Notes under the pieces: model-generated
Told to the model about the DNA's origin: nothing
The model's database searches: none
What the model saw: the letters and a program-made list of their open reading frames with translations, nothing else
Source: Helichrysum umbraculigerum
Lineage: Eukaryota > Streptophyta > Magnoliopsida > Asterales > Asteraceae
NCBI GenBank assembly: GCA_949592205.1
Contig: CATIUR010000003.1
Span: 140,221,259-140,285,258, forward strand
DNA length: 64,000 nucleotides
Direction: 5' to 3'
Position numbers and translations under genes: made by a program
Part shown: positions 10,087-20,935 of the stretch, in pieces
Layout: each line of letters begins with the position of its first letter
Position numbering within the stretch: position 1 is the first letter of the stretch

Positions 10087-12420
10087 AACTTTGAAATCCT
10101 GATAAGATGCATAAGCTAAAAATAACCTAATAGCTTCTATTCTAGCAACAGGAGCAAAGACATCATCATAATCTATGCCTTCTTCCTGTGTATACCCCTG
10201 TGCTACCAACCTTGCTTTATTCTTTATCACTATACCTCTTTCATCTCTCTTGTTCTTGAAGATCCACCTTGTGCCTATAGCTTTCTTTCCTTTTGGTAGA
10301 TCAACCAAATCCCATACATCTTGCAGTTTGAACTGCAACAATTCTTCTTGCATTGACTCTATCCAACTTGGATCTTTGAGAGCTTCCACTGCCTTCTTTG
10401 GTTCCATCTGAGAAAGAAAACAAACATATAGTGAAGTATGTAAATCTTCTTCTCTTATCTTTGACTGCTGTCTGGTCAGAACAGATGAATCAATATCACC
10501 AATGACCAAATCCAAGGAGTGATCTTTGTGAACCAGATACTTAGACATGGATGTATCAAGTAATTCTCTTTCCAAATTAGGACCCAAAAGATTATCCATC
10601 TCTGATTCTGAATAAGAATCTCTTTCCTCTCTGTCTTTTGAAGGCTTTGGAGTTGCTTCAGAATCTGACAAAGAAGTCCTTTCCAAAACTTGAAATGGAG
10701 GACTTTGTTCAAAATGCTTTGGAGATTCATACTCTCCTTCTGAATCATGCTCTGAAACTGTATGAGAACCCTTTGAAGTAAATGGTTGAGGATCTGATGA
10801 AGTTGAACCATCTTGATCCTTGTTTGAACCATTTTTGCCAGTTGACCCACTTGTATCATCTGAAGGTCCATCTTCCTCTTGTTGCTCTGATTGGAATGCT
10901 TCTGGAGGATCTGGAGACCAAATAGGAAACAATACATACTTCAAGTCATCCTTTTTAGTCTGACTTGAGCTTGAAGACCCATCTTCACCTGCATCATTAC
11001 CTGCATCTGTACCTGCACTAGTAGACAAAACTGGATATCTAAAAGCATGGGTTAGTTCATCAATATCAAACAAAACTTCTGGACCTTTTCCTTCTACATT
11101 TGATGTATTTTCATTAAAGGTCACATCCATGGTCTCATCTATGATCCTAGTCCTTTTATTAAATAGTCTATAAGCCTTGCTTTGAATAGAGTATCCAACA
11201 AATACAGCCTCATCTACCTTACTCTGAAACTTACCAAGGTGATCCCTGGTATTTAAGACAGTACAAGGACATCCAAATGATTTTAAAAAGCTAACCAAAG
11301 GTTTTCTCTTAAAGAATAACTCATAGGGTGTCTTGTTATGAGGTTTAATGATCAAAATCCTATTCAAAACATAACAAGCAGTGCTGACTGCCTCTGCCCA
11401 AAAGGACATTGGAAGTTTAGCATCTGCTAGCATGCTTCTAGCAGCCTCAATTAGTGTCCTATTCCTCCTTTCAGCTACTCCATTTTGTTGTGGAGTCCTA
11501 GGTGCACTAAACTGTCTTTCTATACCTTTATCCTCACAGAACTTATTCATCTCTTGATTCTTAAATTTTGTCCCATTATCACATCTGATGATCTTAACCT
11601 TTTGATTAGTTGAATTCTCAATCCTGGTTATGAATGATCTAAGTATTTCACCTGTCTCATCCTTGGTCCTAAGAAAGAATACCCAACTCATTCTAGAATA
11701 ATCATCAGTTATCACCAAACAGTAAGATTTCTTCCCTTGACTAGCTACATTGGTAGGGCCAAACAAGTCCATATGTAACAGGTGTAAGGGAGTAGTATTG
11801 GAATTCACAAGCTTGGTCTTATAAGAGGTCTTGTGTTGCTTGCCTTTGAGACAAGCTACACAGTGGTCACTACATTCAAATAACTTTTCAGGTAAGCCTC
11901 TCACTAGCTTATTCCTAACAAGTTTATTCATGGTCTTGTAATTCAAGTGACACATCCTCCTATGCCATAGTTCAGATTCAGAAACAGTAGCTTTAGAAAT
12001 CAGACAGTTAACATTTTGAGATTCCATCTTGTTTAAATCACTACAGTATACATTATCCTTTCTTGGAATTCTCATTAAAATTTTATCTTCAGGTATTTTG
12101 AGTTTTTCAGAAAGTATAAGGCATTCTGTGTCAGTGAAATAAACAGGATTTTGCTTATCTGTGATTTGACTCACACTAAGCAAATTATATCTCAATTGCT
12201 CAACATAATATACATCATTGAAAGTGAGCTTACTGCTTTTTACCTTACCTTTTCCAGTGATCTTACCTCCTTTAGGATTGCTGCCAAATGCTACATCTCC
12301 TCCATTAAATGCTTTGAAATCCTGCAGCTTTTCCCTATCGCCAGTCATGTGCCTTGAGCAGCCAGAATCAATGTGCCATAAGCTCTTTGGCTTGCCCTGC
12401 ACATATAAAAAGAGAACATA
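10087..12420 (-). pseudogene. S1 pol: protease, integrase and start of RT
   Basis: Open frame in Copia order. Protease active site DSGCSRHMTG (about residues 12-21, counted from GTG at 12,402). Integrase zinc finger H147, H152, C181, C184. Integrase catalytic D212, D275 and E311, with the canonical 35-residue spacing between the last two. A variable acidic S/E/D-rich linker follows (about 450-640), then the RT N-terminus with GTRWIFKNK and ARLVAQGYTQ. GTG at 12,402 is only the edge of the frame: the same frame continues upstream across TAA 12,421-12,423 into PKAKLVWVPK, so this is part of a longer gag-pol reading. Confidence 0.9.
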
Positions 12421-12821
12421 TTAGTTTCTCTTGGGAACCCAAACCAATTTGGCTTTGGGTTTCCCATGAGCATTTTTGATATCAACCCTCTTAAAGGTGA
12501 TTAATCTCAATGCTCCATTGATTTTGGATACATTTGATGTAGATGCATTCTTATGTTTCCAAAAACAATCTGTTTAGACCTGACAGGGGTTAATGGTCTG
12601 ACAGTGGTCACCTTCAAATTAGTATTTATTACCCTAGCAGTGGTAGCTTTACTTGGTATAAACATTCTTTTGAAATGTTTAATACCAGCAGAGGTACCAT
12701 GCCTGACAGTGGTCAAACCCTCCCCTATTATTGTCTTGCCTCTGTTAGCCTTTGACAGTGGCACTGCTGCAGCATTAACAGGGGCTGCAGCTTTGCCTCT
12801 GTTTGGCTTAATTTTCAACAT
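12421..12821 (-). pseudogene. S1 gag-pol linker with stop and frameshift
   Basis: From gag TAA (12,822-12,824) the same frame stays open to about 12,507. Near 12,565 the homologous reading (CFWKHKN.., then KLVWVPKRN) moves to the pol frame, which looks like a one-base indel. The pol frame then meets TAA at 12,421-12,423. The stretch 12,585-12,790 holds about eight S1 words translated as A/T-P/T-V residues. Confidence 0.65.
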
Positions 12822-15056
12822 TTATCCGTTACCACTGTTCCTATTATTTTTAGGATTGTAGTAACAGTTCTGTTGAAGATGATTATACCTACCACAAATA
12901 TAACATGATTTTCTTTTCACACATTCAAACCCATTACACAGCCTTTGTGAAACCAATTGGTTCCAATTTCTCTGATTACCCCTGGGAATGGATTTATTTA
13001 CATTATTTGCAGTATTTAAATCAGACCTGTTTGATTTACATGCACATTTTTCACACTCAGATTTATCTTTTGACTTATCTTTTGATTCAGGATTGACTCT
13101 TTTGTGCACATAACCTAGACCAGATCTAGATTTATTGGTTTTTCTAACTTGATCTAACTGAGCCTTTGCTTTCTCAACAAACATCTTTTTACCCTCTTCT
13201 AGTTTAGTACTATTTAGTTCAGAAACTAGACCAGTAATAGGCTTAACACAATCATCCACAGAATTACCACTAGATGAGCTATCACTATCACTCTCATCTT
13301 CCTCAGTCCAATCAGATACTTCCACTTTATCAAAATTCACATTATTAGCACAATTAACTACTGGATCTACCTTTTTAACCTCCTCAGACACATCTACCTT
13401 AAGTTTTTCTAAGTCAAACTCAATTTTAGATGGGAAGTAAGTATGATTATAAGGTGGGGGTACAGCATTAAGGTTGTAACCTAATCCAGTTTTTAATTTA
13501 TCATGAATTTGAGACTTGATTAAGTTTTGAACACCTTTTGAAGCATTTTCCAATTCATCAACTTTCAACTTTATTGACTCTTTATCAGAAATTACCTCAG
13601 CCAACTTTGCACTTAGCATATCAACTTTTGTTTGTAAAGCTTTCTTTTCCCAATTCAGATATTTAATATCTAAGTGAAATTGTGATTCATTCTTTTCAAA
13701 AGCTTTTATCTGTCTTTCTAAGTTTTCAATAGCTAAAGTTGAATGTTGACTCTTTTCTACACAAGCTTTTAACTCATTACACACAACCATATTATGATCC
13801 CTATAAAATTTAACCATTTTCTTGCATGCAGGAGAACATAATTTAGATTGTACCTCATATGGAATGTCTGAAGGCTCTGGTTCTTCTGTGACAGCCATTA
13901 AAGCTTGATTCTTGACTACAAGCTCTTCCTGGTCACTCCAGTCAAATCCTCTCATCCCATCTTGTGCAACCAATGAATCTGAAGTGGTGTTCTGAACAGG
14001 TACCAATCTTCTTTGTAGAGCAGAACTGTTTCTTACAATACCATTCTGAGATCCTCCAGCCTGTGTGCTCTTGCATTCTCTAGCAAAGTGTCCCATCTTG
14101 TGACAGTTGAAACACTCCACCTTGCTCTTGTCAAAACCAGCTACACCATCTCTCTTGTAAGTAAAGTTTCTGTTCCCTGACCTCTGCATAAACCTTTTTG
14201 CCCTTATAGTTATCATAGCCATCTGCCATCTCAAATCCATCTCTTCAAGATCCTCTTCATTAACCTGTTTCAAATCCTCTGTTGTTAAGGATGAATTCAC
14301 ATGACTTGCAAAGAAAGCTTCCAAGACATTATCATTAGCACCAGATGTGCTACAACTTCCAGATTCACCAACAGACACAAAAGCAGCATTGTTAGAGCTA
14401 CCATTGGACTGTTTTAGAGCCAATACCTCAGGCTCAAAGTTTCTCAGATCATTGTATAGATCTTCAATCTCCTTTTCTTCAAGATCTGCACTTTGTCTAA
14501 GTCCCACAGTGTACATATTCCAATCTGTGCCTAGTGATCTTAGAAACTTCCTATTCAAATCATCCTTATCAATCTTAACATTGTGATTTTCAAGATCACC
14601 AACAAGTTTTTGAAATCTATCAAAAGTCTGAGTCAAAGTTTCAGACTTTACACCTGCAAAGTTTTCAAATTGTTGTTTGAGAAGAGATCTCTTATTCTTC
14701 TTGGTGTTGTCATTACCACCAAATCTCTTAACAATTGCTTCCATGAGAACCTGAGCATCTTCACAGTTCTCAAATTTTCTTTGATACTCATTAGGAATAG
14801 ACAAAAGTAGAGTACTTAATGCCTTCCACTCTGTTGCTCTTTCTTTCCTCTCTGCATCAGTCTTTGGTGGTGGTCTTTCTTCCTTTTTACCATCTGCATC
14901 CTTAGTATAGACTGGTCCATTAGCAACTACCTCCCACATCATATAATCCGTCAGCAACATATATTGCCTAATCCTAGTCTGCCATAGCTCAAACTCATCG
15001 GGTTTGAGCATGGGAATCTTTGTAGCTTGAATACCTTCCATTGTTTCAGTAGACAT
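12822..15056 (-). CDS. gag: S1 Gag (Sirevirus-type capsid/nucleocapsid)
   Basis: 744 residues starting MSTETMEG, 64 bp after the primer site. An N-terminal capsid-like region (DEFELWQTRIRQYM, LLSIPNEYQ, FLRSLGTDWN) is followed by zinc knuckle CFNCHKMGHFAREC at about 315-328, a long E/K/L-rich coiled-coil section at about 400-560, an acidic S/D stretch and a second knuckle CYICGRYNHLQQNC at about 718-731. A long gag with a second distal knuckle fits Sireviruses. It ends at TAA followed at once by ATG in the same frame. Sirevirus gag and pol can be separated by a single stop, so this may be a natural boundary rather than damage. Confidence 0.9.
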   Translation of the reverse strand: MSTETMEGIQATKIPMLKPDEFELWQTRIRQYMLLTDYMMWEVVANGPVYTKDADGKKEERPPPKTDAERKERATEWKALSTLLLSIPNEYQRKFENCEDAQVLMEAIVKRFGGNDNTKKNKRSLLKQQFENFAGVKSETLTQTFDRFQKLVGDLENHNVKIDKDDLNRKFLRSLGTDWNMYTVGLRQSADLEEKEIEDLYNDLRNFEPEVLALKQSNGSSNNAAFVSVGESGSCSTSGANDNVLEAFFASHVNSSLTTEDLKQVNEEDLEEMDLRWQMAMITIRAKRFMQRSGNRNFTYKRDGVAGFDKSKVECFNCHKMGHFARECKSTQAGGSQNGIVRNSSALQRRLVPVQNTTSDSLVAQDGMRGFDWSDQEELVVKNQALMAVTEEPEPSDIPYEVQSKLCSPACKKMVKFYRDHNMVVCNELKACVEKSQHSTLAIENLERQIKAFEKNESQFHLDIKYLNWEKKALQTKVDMLSAKLAEVISDKESIKLKVDELENASKGVQNLIKSQIHDKLKTGLGYNLNAVPPPYNHTYFPSKIEFDLEKLKVDVSEEVKKVDPVVNCANNVNFDKVEVSDWTEEDESDSDSSSSGNSVDDCVKPITGLVSELNSTKLEEGKKMFVEKAKAQLDQVRKTNKSRSGLGYVHKRVNPESKDKSKDKSECEKCACKSNRSDLNTANNVNKSIPRGNQRNWNQLVSQRLCNGFECVKRKSCYICGRYNHLQQNCYYNPKNNRNSGNG

Positions 15057-15119
15057 CTTATTATTTGTTGAAAAAGCTGCAAAATTTAATTACCTTCTTC
15101 AAGATCAAAGTAATATCAA

Positions 15120-15131
15120 GCTCTGATACCA
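15120..15131 (-). other. S1 primer-binding site (tRNA-iMet)
   Basis: TGGTATCAGAGC on the minus strand, complementary to the 3' end of initiator tRNA-Met, five bases inside the 5' LTR. B and C use the same primer. Confidence 0.93.
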
Positions 15132-15136
15132 CTTGA

Positions 15137-15681
15137 TGATCCCAGCTAGAGATCTTAGTATGTATTACTTTGATTGATTATTAATAAGCTTGCGGAATAG
15201 TTTATTAATAACTTGAAGAACAAATTTGTATATAACAGAATATCTAACCAAAAGCTTCAATATTATTAACAATAATACGAACACACAATTGTGTTAGGGT
15301 TTACAACCTTGAAGCTAATAACTAGAATGAATCGTATCTATCTAGGTTTTACAGGATCTCTATTTATAACATATAGAGTCCTTTACAGAATCAAACTATT
15401 ATGGAATCATATCTATTCCATAATTCTCTCTAACAGACTATATCTAACCAACAGTGGTTATCTATATTACTAACAGGGGCAGTACTCATATATTACTAAC
15501 AGCGGTTGAGTACTTGATACAAAATACACACACGTTCAACAGTGGCTCTGTTAGACTAAAACTAATTGACAGCGGCAACTACTAACTAGCAGTGGCAACT
15601 ACTAACAGCGGTAAACTTCGTTCTAGCAGTGGCACAACACTTGTATTCTGAGCAGATCTAGCAGTGGCTCAGGTCTCAACA
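15137..15681 (-). repeat. S1 5' LTR
   Basis: 545 bp. In element sense it starts TGTTGAGACC at 15,681 and ends GCTGGGATCA at 15,137. Word island at about 15,452-15,669 and TATAAATAG at 15,360-15,368. I noticed three substitutions against the 3' LTR. TAATG follows on the right (15,682-15,686) and is the expected target-duplication copy. Confidence 0.93.
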
Positions 15682-17248
15682 TAATGTATCTGAACATACT
15701 GAGGTTATTGGTTCAGTGGATCAGACTGTAGAGGTTGATTTGGATGAAAAGACTGAGGAGTTAATCATTGATGAGGATGATGGTGATGAGGTGAATAAAC
15801 CAGAGGTAGCAGTGGAAAAAGAAAAGACTGATGCTCAAACTGATGCTCAACAACAATCTGAGAAAACTAGAAAGAAGAGCATTCCAGTTAAAACTGCTAA
15901 GATGACAGGAACAGGGAAGAAGGTTGAAACACCAAAGAAAACATCTACACAACCATCTTTACCTGGATTTACTATCAGAGAACCTGCTGCAGCTCCTGTT
16001 CAACAGAAGAAAGAATTGCCAAAGATTGATCCAAAAGATAAGGGCAAGGGAAAACTGGTAGAAGAACCAAAGAAGAAAAAGCAAAAACCAGTGCCACCTG
16101 AAGTAACTGCTCATGATACTGAATATGCACAAAGGCTACAGGCTGAGCTCAATGCAGAGGACTTGATTGATGTTGAGATTGAGCCAGGTAAATTTGTTAA
16201 AATGACAAAGGAACAAGTGGCAGACTGGGATGAGTACTTGTTGAAGGAGCAGAAGCAGGATGATATTGAGTATTTAGTTGATCAACTCAAGAAGAAGAAA
16301 GCAGAAGAGGCTAGGAAGAAAAGGGATGCAAAACCACCAACAAAAACTCAGATGAAGAAGAGTTTGATTGCAAAGCTAAAAGGTGGGTATATTCCTTTGA
16401 ATGCATTGAAACAGATGACTTTAGAGAGATTGCAGGAGTTATGGGATAAAGATGATATGAATCCTGATGTGATTGAGAAGAAAGAAAAAGAAAAGAAAGA
16501 AGCTGAAAAGAAAAGAAAAAAGGCTGAAAAAGAAAAGAAATTAAAAGAAAAGGAAGAAAAGGAAAAAAGAGAAAAGGAAGAAGCTGAGAAGAGAAGGAAA
16601 GATGAAATTGAAAGAAAGAAAAGAGAGTTGGATGAAATTCCTGATAGAGAAAGGAATGTTGATGAATTGAATGAGTTTATTCTGTTACAACCAGTGGAAT
16701 CTGAGGTAATTAATATTGATTTTCCTGGTATCATTGATTGGTCTATTGAGCAGTTTGTCAATCCTGTTAAGATTCACAAGATTAAAATTGAAAGAGCAGA
16801 TGGAAATGTATCTTGGTGGAGATCTTTTAGGGATTTGATAAAGAGGATTAGTAGAACTGATTTGATAAGAATGTATGAGATTGGGATGGAGAAGGATTTA
16901 GATTTGAAGAAGTTTGATAATCTGGTTGAGAAGGTAACATGGCATTGGATTAAGGCTATGTTTGAACCAGAAGAGTTTCCATTTCAGTTTACTACTTTCA
17001 GCAAGGTCAGAAATTGGATTTATCATGCCAAACCTGGAGTACATCAGATTATTATGGATGATGCAGTATTTATGTGGTTATTGACAGATAGATTTTATGA
17101 TATAAATCTGAGATTTTTGATGGGCATGAGAAATGCAAGGTTACAAACTGCAGTTTTAGATGATGTAGCTCTGGAATTGGTATATATGGTACTGAATCAG
17201 ATTCATAAGAAGGAGGAGATAGATAGGAGAAAGAGAAGAAATGACTGA
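15682..17248 (+). CDS. S2 ORF3 (Sirevirus env-like/coiled-coil protein), 5' end cut off by S1
   Basis: Open from the S1 junction to TGA at 17,246-17,248, about 520 codons; the upstream part is lost off-window beyond S1. The first GTG (15,716) is internal, and the frame extends to the junction. Features in order: acidic start, basic S/T/P linker, LPKIDPKDKGKGKL block, K/E-rich coiled coil (coding 16,470-16,640), and a C-terminal domain with WWRSFRDLI, WIYHAKPGVH and LVYMVLNQIHKK. It is homologous to the decayed S1 ORF3 but uninterrupted. A purine tract and LTR follow within 90 bp, so it is the last ORF of S2. Function unknown; I see no signal peptide or transmembrane segment. Confidence 0.75.
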
Positions 17249-17322
17249 CGGTTTTGAAAGAATTTTGTAAAGCTCATAATGGAGGATTTGTAGAAACTTA
17301 ATACTGTGGAGGACAGATTAAG

Positions 17323-17335
17323 TTTAGGGGGAGAT
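17323..17335 (+). other. S2 polypurine tract
   Basis: TTTAGGGGGAGAT adjoins the LTR start TGTTGAGTC. It is nearly identical to the S1 tract, which supports a common lineage. Confidence 0.88.
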
Positions 17336-18010
17336 TGTTGAGTCAAAACTGTTTCTGAGTTGAAGTTGTTGAAGAGAAGACAGAGTACAAGTGATTAAAA
17401 CTGTTTATGATGAAGGTTACAACTGTCTTTACGAAGTTACAACCGATAGAAGAAATCTGAAGAAAAGACAAGTGTTACAACTGATAGAAGATAGATTTCA
17501 ACTGATAGTTATATGTATGTAAGTAGTTAAAACTGCTTATGTATCTGTAACTGTTAGTTATATATGTAGCAGTTAACACTGATTATATATTTGTACTTGG
17601 TCTTATATTACAATTGAAGCAGTTACCACTGAATGTGTAATAGTAACAACTGTTTACTTCAGAATGGTAGTTACAACTGTTTATGATTTTGTGATAAGTA
17701 TGAGTCGGTTATGGAAGTTATTTTATTCCATATTTGTAGGAGATTGTATAGGACTCTATGTGATATAAATAGAGATCCTTTAGACCTAGATAGGTTAACG
17801 TTTTGCGCAGCTTCAAGGTTTTCTGTAACCCTAATACATCAAGTGTATTCGTCTTATATCATTAATAAGATTGAAGCTTTCGATATATTATCGTGTTTTG
17901 AGTATTAATATATATTCATAGATCTTCTTAATATTATTGAGTGTGATTCCGCAACTTCTCAATAATACATTCAAGGCTTATTATATACGATTGTTTATTA
18001 AGATTAAACA
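17336..18010 (+). repeat. S2 3' LTR (Sirevirus type)
   Basis: 675 bp, from TGTTGAGTCAAAACTG to ATTAAACA. U3 (17,336-17,700) is filled with about a dozen variants of GTTA(C/A)AACTG or AACTGTT. TATAAATAGAGATCC is at 17,764 and an AT-rich R/U5 follows. GGGAC (18,011-18,015) after the end is the probable target copy; the partner is off-window. The right flank is S3 pol, so S2 inserted into S3. Confidence 0.85.
17764..17772 (+). promoter_or_regulatory. TATA box of S2 LTR
   Basis: TATAAATAG followed by AGATCC, the same core as S1. It lies immediately downstream of the AACTG word island. Confidence 0.75.
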
Positions 18011-18620
18011 GGGACTAACATGTATGCCATGACGTATGCAAGGCCTGATGTCTCTTTTGCTTGGAGCATAGTGAGTTGACATCATCAAATCCTGGTGAAC
18101 GTCATTAGACAGCTGTAAAGAATATTCTTAAGTATTTGAGGAATACGAAAGACATGTTCTTAGTTATTGGTGGAGAAGAAAAACTTAGAGTAACAGGTAA
18201 TATTGATGCAAGTTTCCAAACAGATAGAGATGATAGTCGTTCACGGTCTGGTTGGGCATTCTCAATGAATGGGGGAGCGGTAACCTTGAAAAGTTCAAAG
18301 CAAGATACAATAGCAGATGCGAATCTGAGTATATTGCAGCTTGCGAGGCTTCAAAGGAAGCCATATGAATGAGGAATATCATTGGTGATCTTGGAGGTAT
18401 TCTAATAGTATGAATCCCATTGAAATATTATGTGATAATGGAAAGTCCAAAGCACATTGAAAGAAAATACCATTTTGTTCAAAGAAAGGTAGAAAATGGG
18501 ACACGTTATTGTGAAGGACACACGATCAGAGGATAGTCCGGCTGATCAGTTCACAAAGTCATTGGTTAAGTCCAATACAGTAAACATGTTAGGAGCATAC
18601 GTTTACGAGATAACATAAAG
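18011..18620 (+). pseudogene. S3 Copia pol remnant (RT end and RNase H)
   Basis: A broken reading with MYAMTYARPDVSFAWSIVS, AVKNILKYLRNTKDMFLV, ASFQTDRDDSRSRSGW and SSKQDTIAD, then HIERKYHFVQRKVE in another frame and a RDNIKF-like end. These are the conserved C-terminal RT and RNase H blocks of a non-Sirevirus Copia element. Several stops and at least one frameshift are present. The 5' part is separated by S2. Confidence 0.85.
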
Positions 18621-19517
18621 TTTTAGTTGTTAGTTTGATTTTGAAACATTACAAACAATGATGAAGATTGGAATAGATTTGGTGATTAAATAATGAAGAT
18701 TTATTTATTTGCAAGGAGTGTGCAACCATTTACTGTTGTTTGTCATTGTGTTTCGGTTTTGCATGTTTACACACCACTTCCAGAGTAATTAGAATTACTC
18801 AAACCTCCTTAGTCGATCACACTATAGGAAGTATGTGATGAATTAAGACTGTCATGAAGTGTTAGTAGATTGTCTATGGAGATTAGACATTGCATGGAGA
18901 TTGCTTCAACACTCATGAGTACTTAATAGAGATTTAAGTATAGGAGAGACCCGCACTCAGGGAGATTACTACATGGATTGAAATCACGAGTAATTCTGAG
19001 ATGATAATATCTTATATTCTTAAAATGGAGATACATTGCGTTTCTAGTTTTTCAAGTTTGTTATACTTTTGTTTATTCAAACGCTGCACGTAAATGCCAG
19101 TCATAAAGGATACGCTAGGTATGACATGATGAGTTAACTAGTACTATGTATGCGAAATTTATTTGTTCCTTTTGCCTAAATGGAAAAGCGATATCTCTGG
19201 GCCCTCTGATGATTAAATGTTGACTTATAAAAGTGCTTGGCCAAGCCAGGACTAAATTGATGTGTACAATTCTATAGTCTCATATAGTCAAATTAATCGG
19301 AGATCAGAAAACATAATCTTGAATTCGGAGATTGATTATAAATCCATGTCCCAGTTTCATACGATATCTGAAACAAAGAAATATTTGATCACTTATCTAA
19401 CGGCTGTCTCTAGATATGATTCAGAGTTCGGCAGTTGCATTGGATGGCACTATCTGCTTAGTTAATGGGATATAGACTTAGACCAATAATAGTTGATGAC
19501 TTGTCCAAGTGAGAGAC
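18621..19517 (+). other. S3 non-coding tail between pol and 3' LTR
   Basis: No conserved frame. AT-rich sequence typical of the long untranslated tail of some Copia elements, ending in AAGTGAGAGAC, a degenerate purine tract, directly before TGTTGGAATAG. Confidence 0.55.
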
Positions 19518-20338
19518 TGTTGGAATAGTGTCCAAGGTCATAATTAATTGCTAAGACTATCATTAAAAGTGAAGTCCTTTTTGGGTTACCCTCGATGAAC
19601 AGTAAGAGAAACTAATTGAGAGATAATATTAATTAGAATTAATATTGTAATTAATTAATTAGTTTGTTAATTTATCACAGTTGAAAATTAATTAGAAGCT
19701 AAAAGAAATTAACATAAACTATAAAGAATATTTAGTTAGTTTATTAATTGAATATTAATAAGAAACTAATAGGAATATTCTGGAAGCGAGTTCCAACCGG
19801 CGGTTGGGGAGGCCAACCGGCGGTTGGAGGCTAGGGTTTGTAAGGTGGTGTACGCGTGTTGTAGCTTGGGAAGGAATCAAGCTCAACCGCCGGCTGGAAT
19901 CCCACATCGGCCAAGGGATAAAACCCTGGGGTCTCCTCTTCCCTATAAATAGAGGCCATCTCTAAGCTTTCCAATTATCCCAGATTCGAATTTAGTTCGA
20001 TTCTTTCTCTCTTTCTCATTCCTAATCCTTGTAAGAGTTTTACGACTTAGAGTCGGAACCTTAGGATTTGGAGTTTCTCTTGGTTCATGGGTGTGAACCA
20101 TTAGAGGTATTCTGATTTGGGTACTTGCCTCCAAAGCATGGAAGCTCGAGCAAGGTGGTCTGCGCGTAAGAAATTGGTTTTCTCAAATGTTAGTATTTTC
20201 TCATTTATAAATTTATTTTGTTTTATGCTTTCGTTTATTAAGTTAAGGTCCTTTAGGGTTTAGTTTCTCAGTTCCTCTAGATTAATTGTTATTTTCTGTT
20301 GCGTATGTTAATCTAATTAGGGAATAGAAAACCCATCA
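19518..20338 (+). repeat. S3 3' LTR
   Basis: Starts TGTTGGAATAG after the purine tract. The end is placed at CCCATCA (20,338), but no partner LTR is visible, so this edge is approximate. It contains CCAACCGGCGGTTGG twice and a related CAACCGCCGGCTGG (19,793-19,898), then TATAAATAG at 19,944-19,952 and a pyrimidine-rich start. Confidence 0.65.
19944..19952 (+). promoter_or_regulatory. TATA box of S3 LTR
   Basis: CCCTATAAATAGAGGCC context, about 50 bp downstream of the GC-rich palindromic words. Confidence 0.7.
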
Positions 20339-20376
20339 ACTATACCTTAGAATACGATAAATGTCAATATTTTTAT

Positions 20377-20926
20377 GGAGTGAGGTTTAAATGAGTACAA
20401 CAATATTAGGTGAAAATGGATGAATTAATAAGCATGCGCCACGTATCGCAAAACCTACTTTCCCTCATGTTTTTAAAAATTATATATTTCACAAACGCTA
20501 AGTCGAATAATCACAAAAATTACACCATAAAAACCAACATTTTTTTTCTCTTCAATTAGAGATCTCACAAGGTATACTTTCGACGAACTTTTTTTTCCTC
20601 GTTTTTTTGATGGGTTTTGAAAACAACGAACACATGTGATACCAGCGAATAACACATGTGATACCAGCGAGTAACACATGTGATACTAATATTGTACAAT
20701 TTATAAAACCCCCAAATAAAAAGTTGTCGAATGTATATTTAGTGAGATGTCTAATCGAAGAGAAAAAAATGTTGATTTTTATGGTACAATTATTATATTT
20801 TCAATGACCATTATTGAGATATTTAATTTTTAAAAATGTGACAAAATGAATTTTGTGACACGTGACGTATTCTTATTGGTTCATTCATGTACATCCAATA
20901 TTGCTCTACACATTTAAACGTTACCC
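20377..20926. mobile_element. MULE-type MITE, 550 bp, long inverted arms
   Basis: Flanked by identical 9-bp duplications TATTTTTAT (20,368-20,376 and 20,927-20,935). The two ends are imperfect inverted repeats of at least 150-200 bp: GAGGTTTAAATGAG..AATATT on the left pairs with the reverse complement of the right end, and both arms carry a ..CACGT.. block, TTTTTAAAAATTA and CATAAAAA.CAACATTTTTTT. No coding frame. Mutator-like elements make 9-11-bp duplications, hence the class. Confidence 0.8.
20628..20690. repeat. Three tandem 21-bp CACATGTG units in the MITE
   Basis: AACACATGTGATACCAGCGA-type unit repeated three times with almost no divergence, in the loop between the MITE arms. CACATGTG is itself palindromic. 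Confidence 0.85.
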
Positions 20927-20935
20927 TATTTTTAT

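Larger units (their letters stand above)
1227..15681 (-). mobile_element. S1: Sirevirus-type Copia retrotransposon, degraded and interrupted
   Basis: In element sense (minus): 5' LTR 15,137-15,681, initiator-Met-tRNA primer site 15,120-15,131, gag, pol in Copia order (protease, integrase, RT, RNase H), a long third ORF, a purine tract and a 3' LTR at 1,227-1,769. The long gag with two zinc knuckles and the extra ORF after pol are typical of the Sirevirus lineage. Comparable LTR spans are both 543 bp and I noticed three differences (about 0.5%). Even so, coding regions carry six in-frame stops, one apparent frameshift and an inserted solo LTR (A2). S1 lies inside the third ORF of S2. Its left-hand target duplication is out of view because A1/A0 cover that edge. 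Confidence 0.9.
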
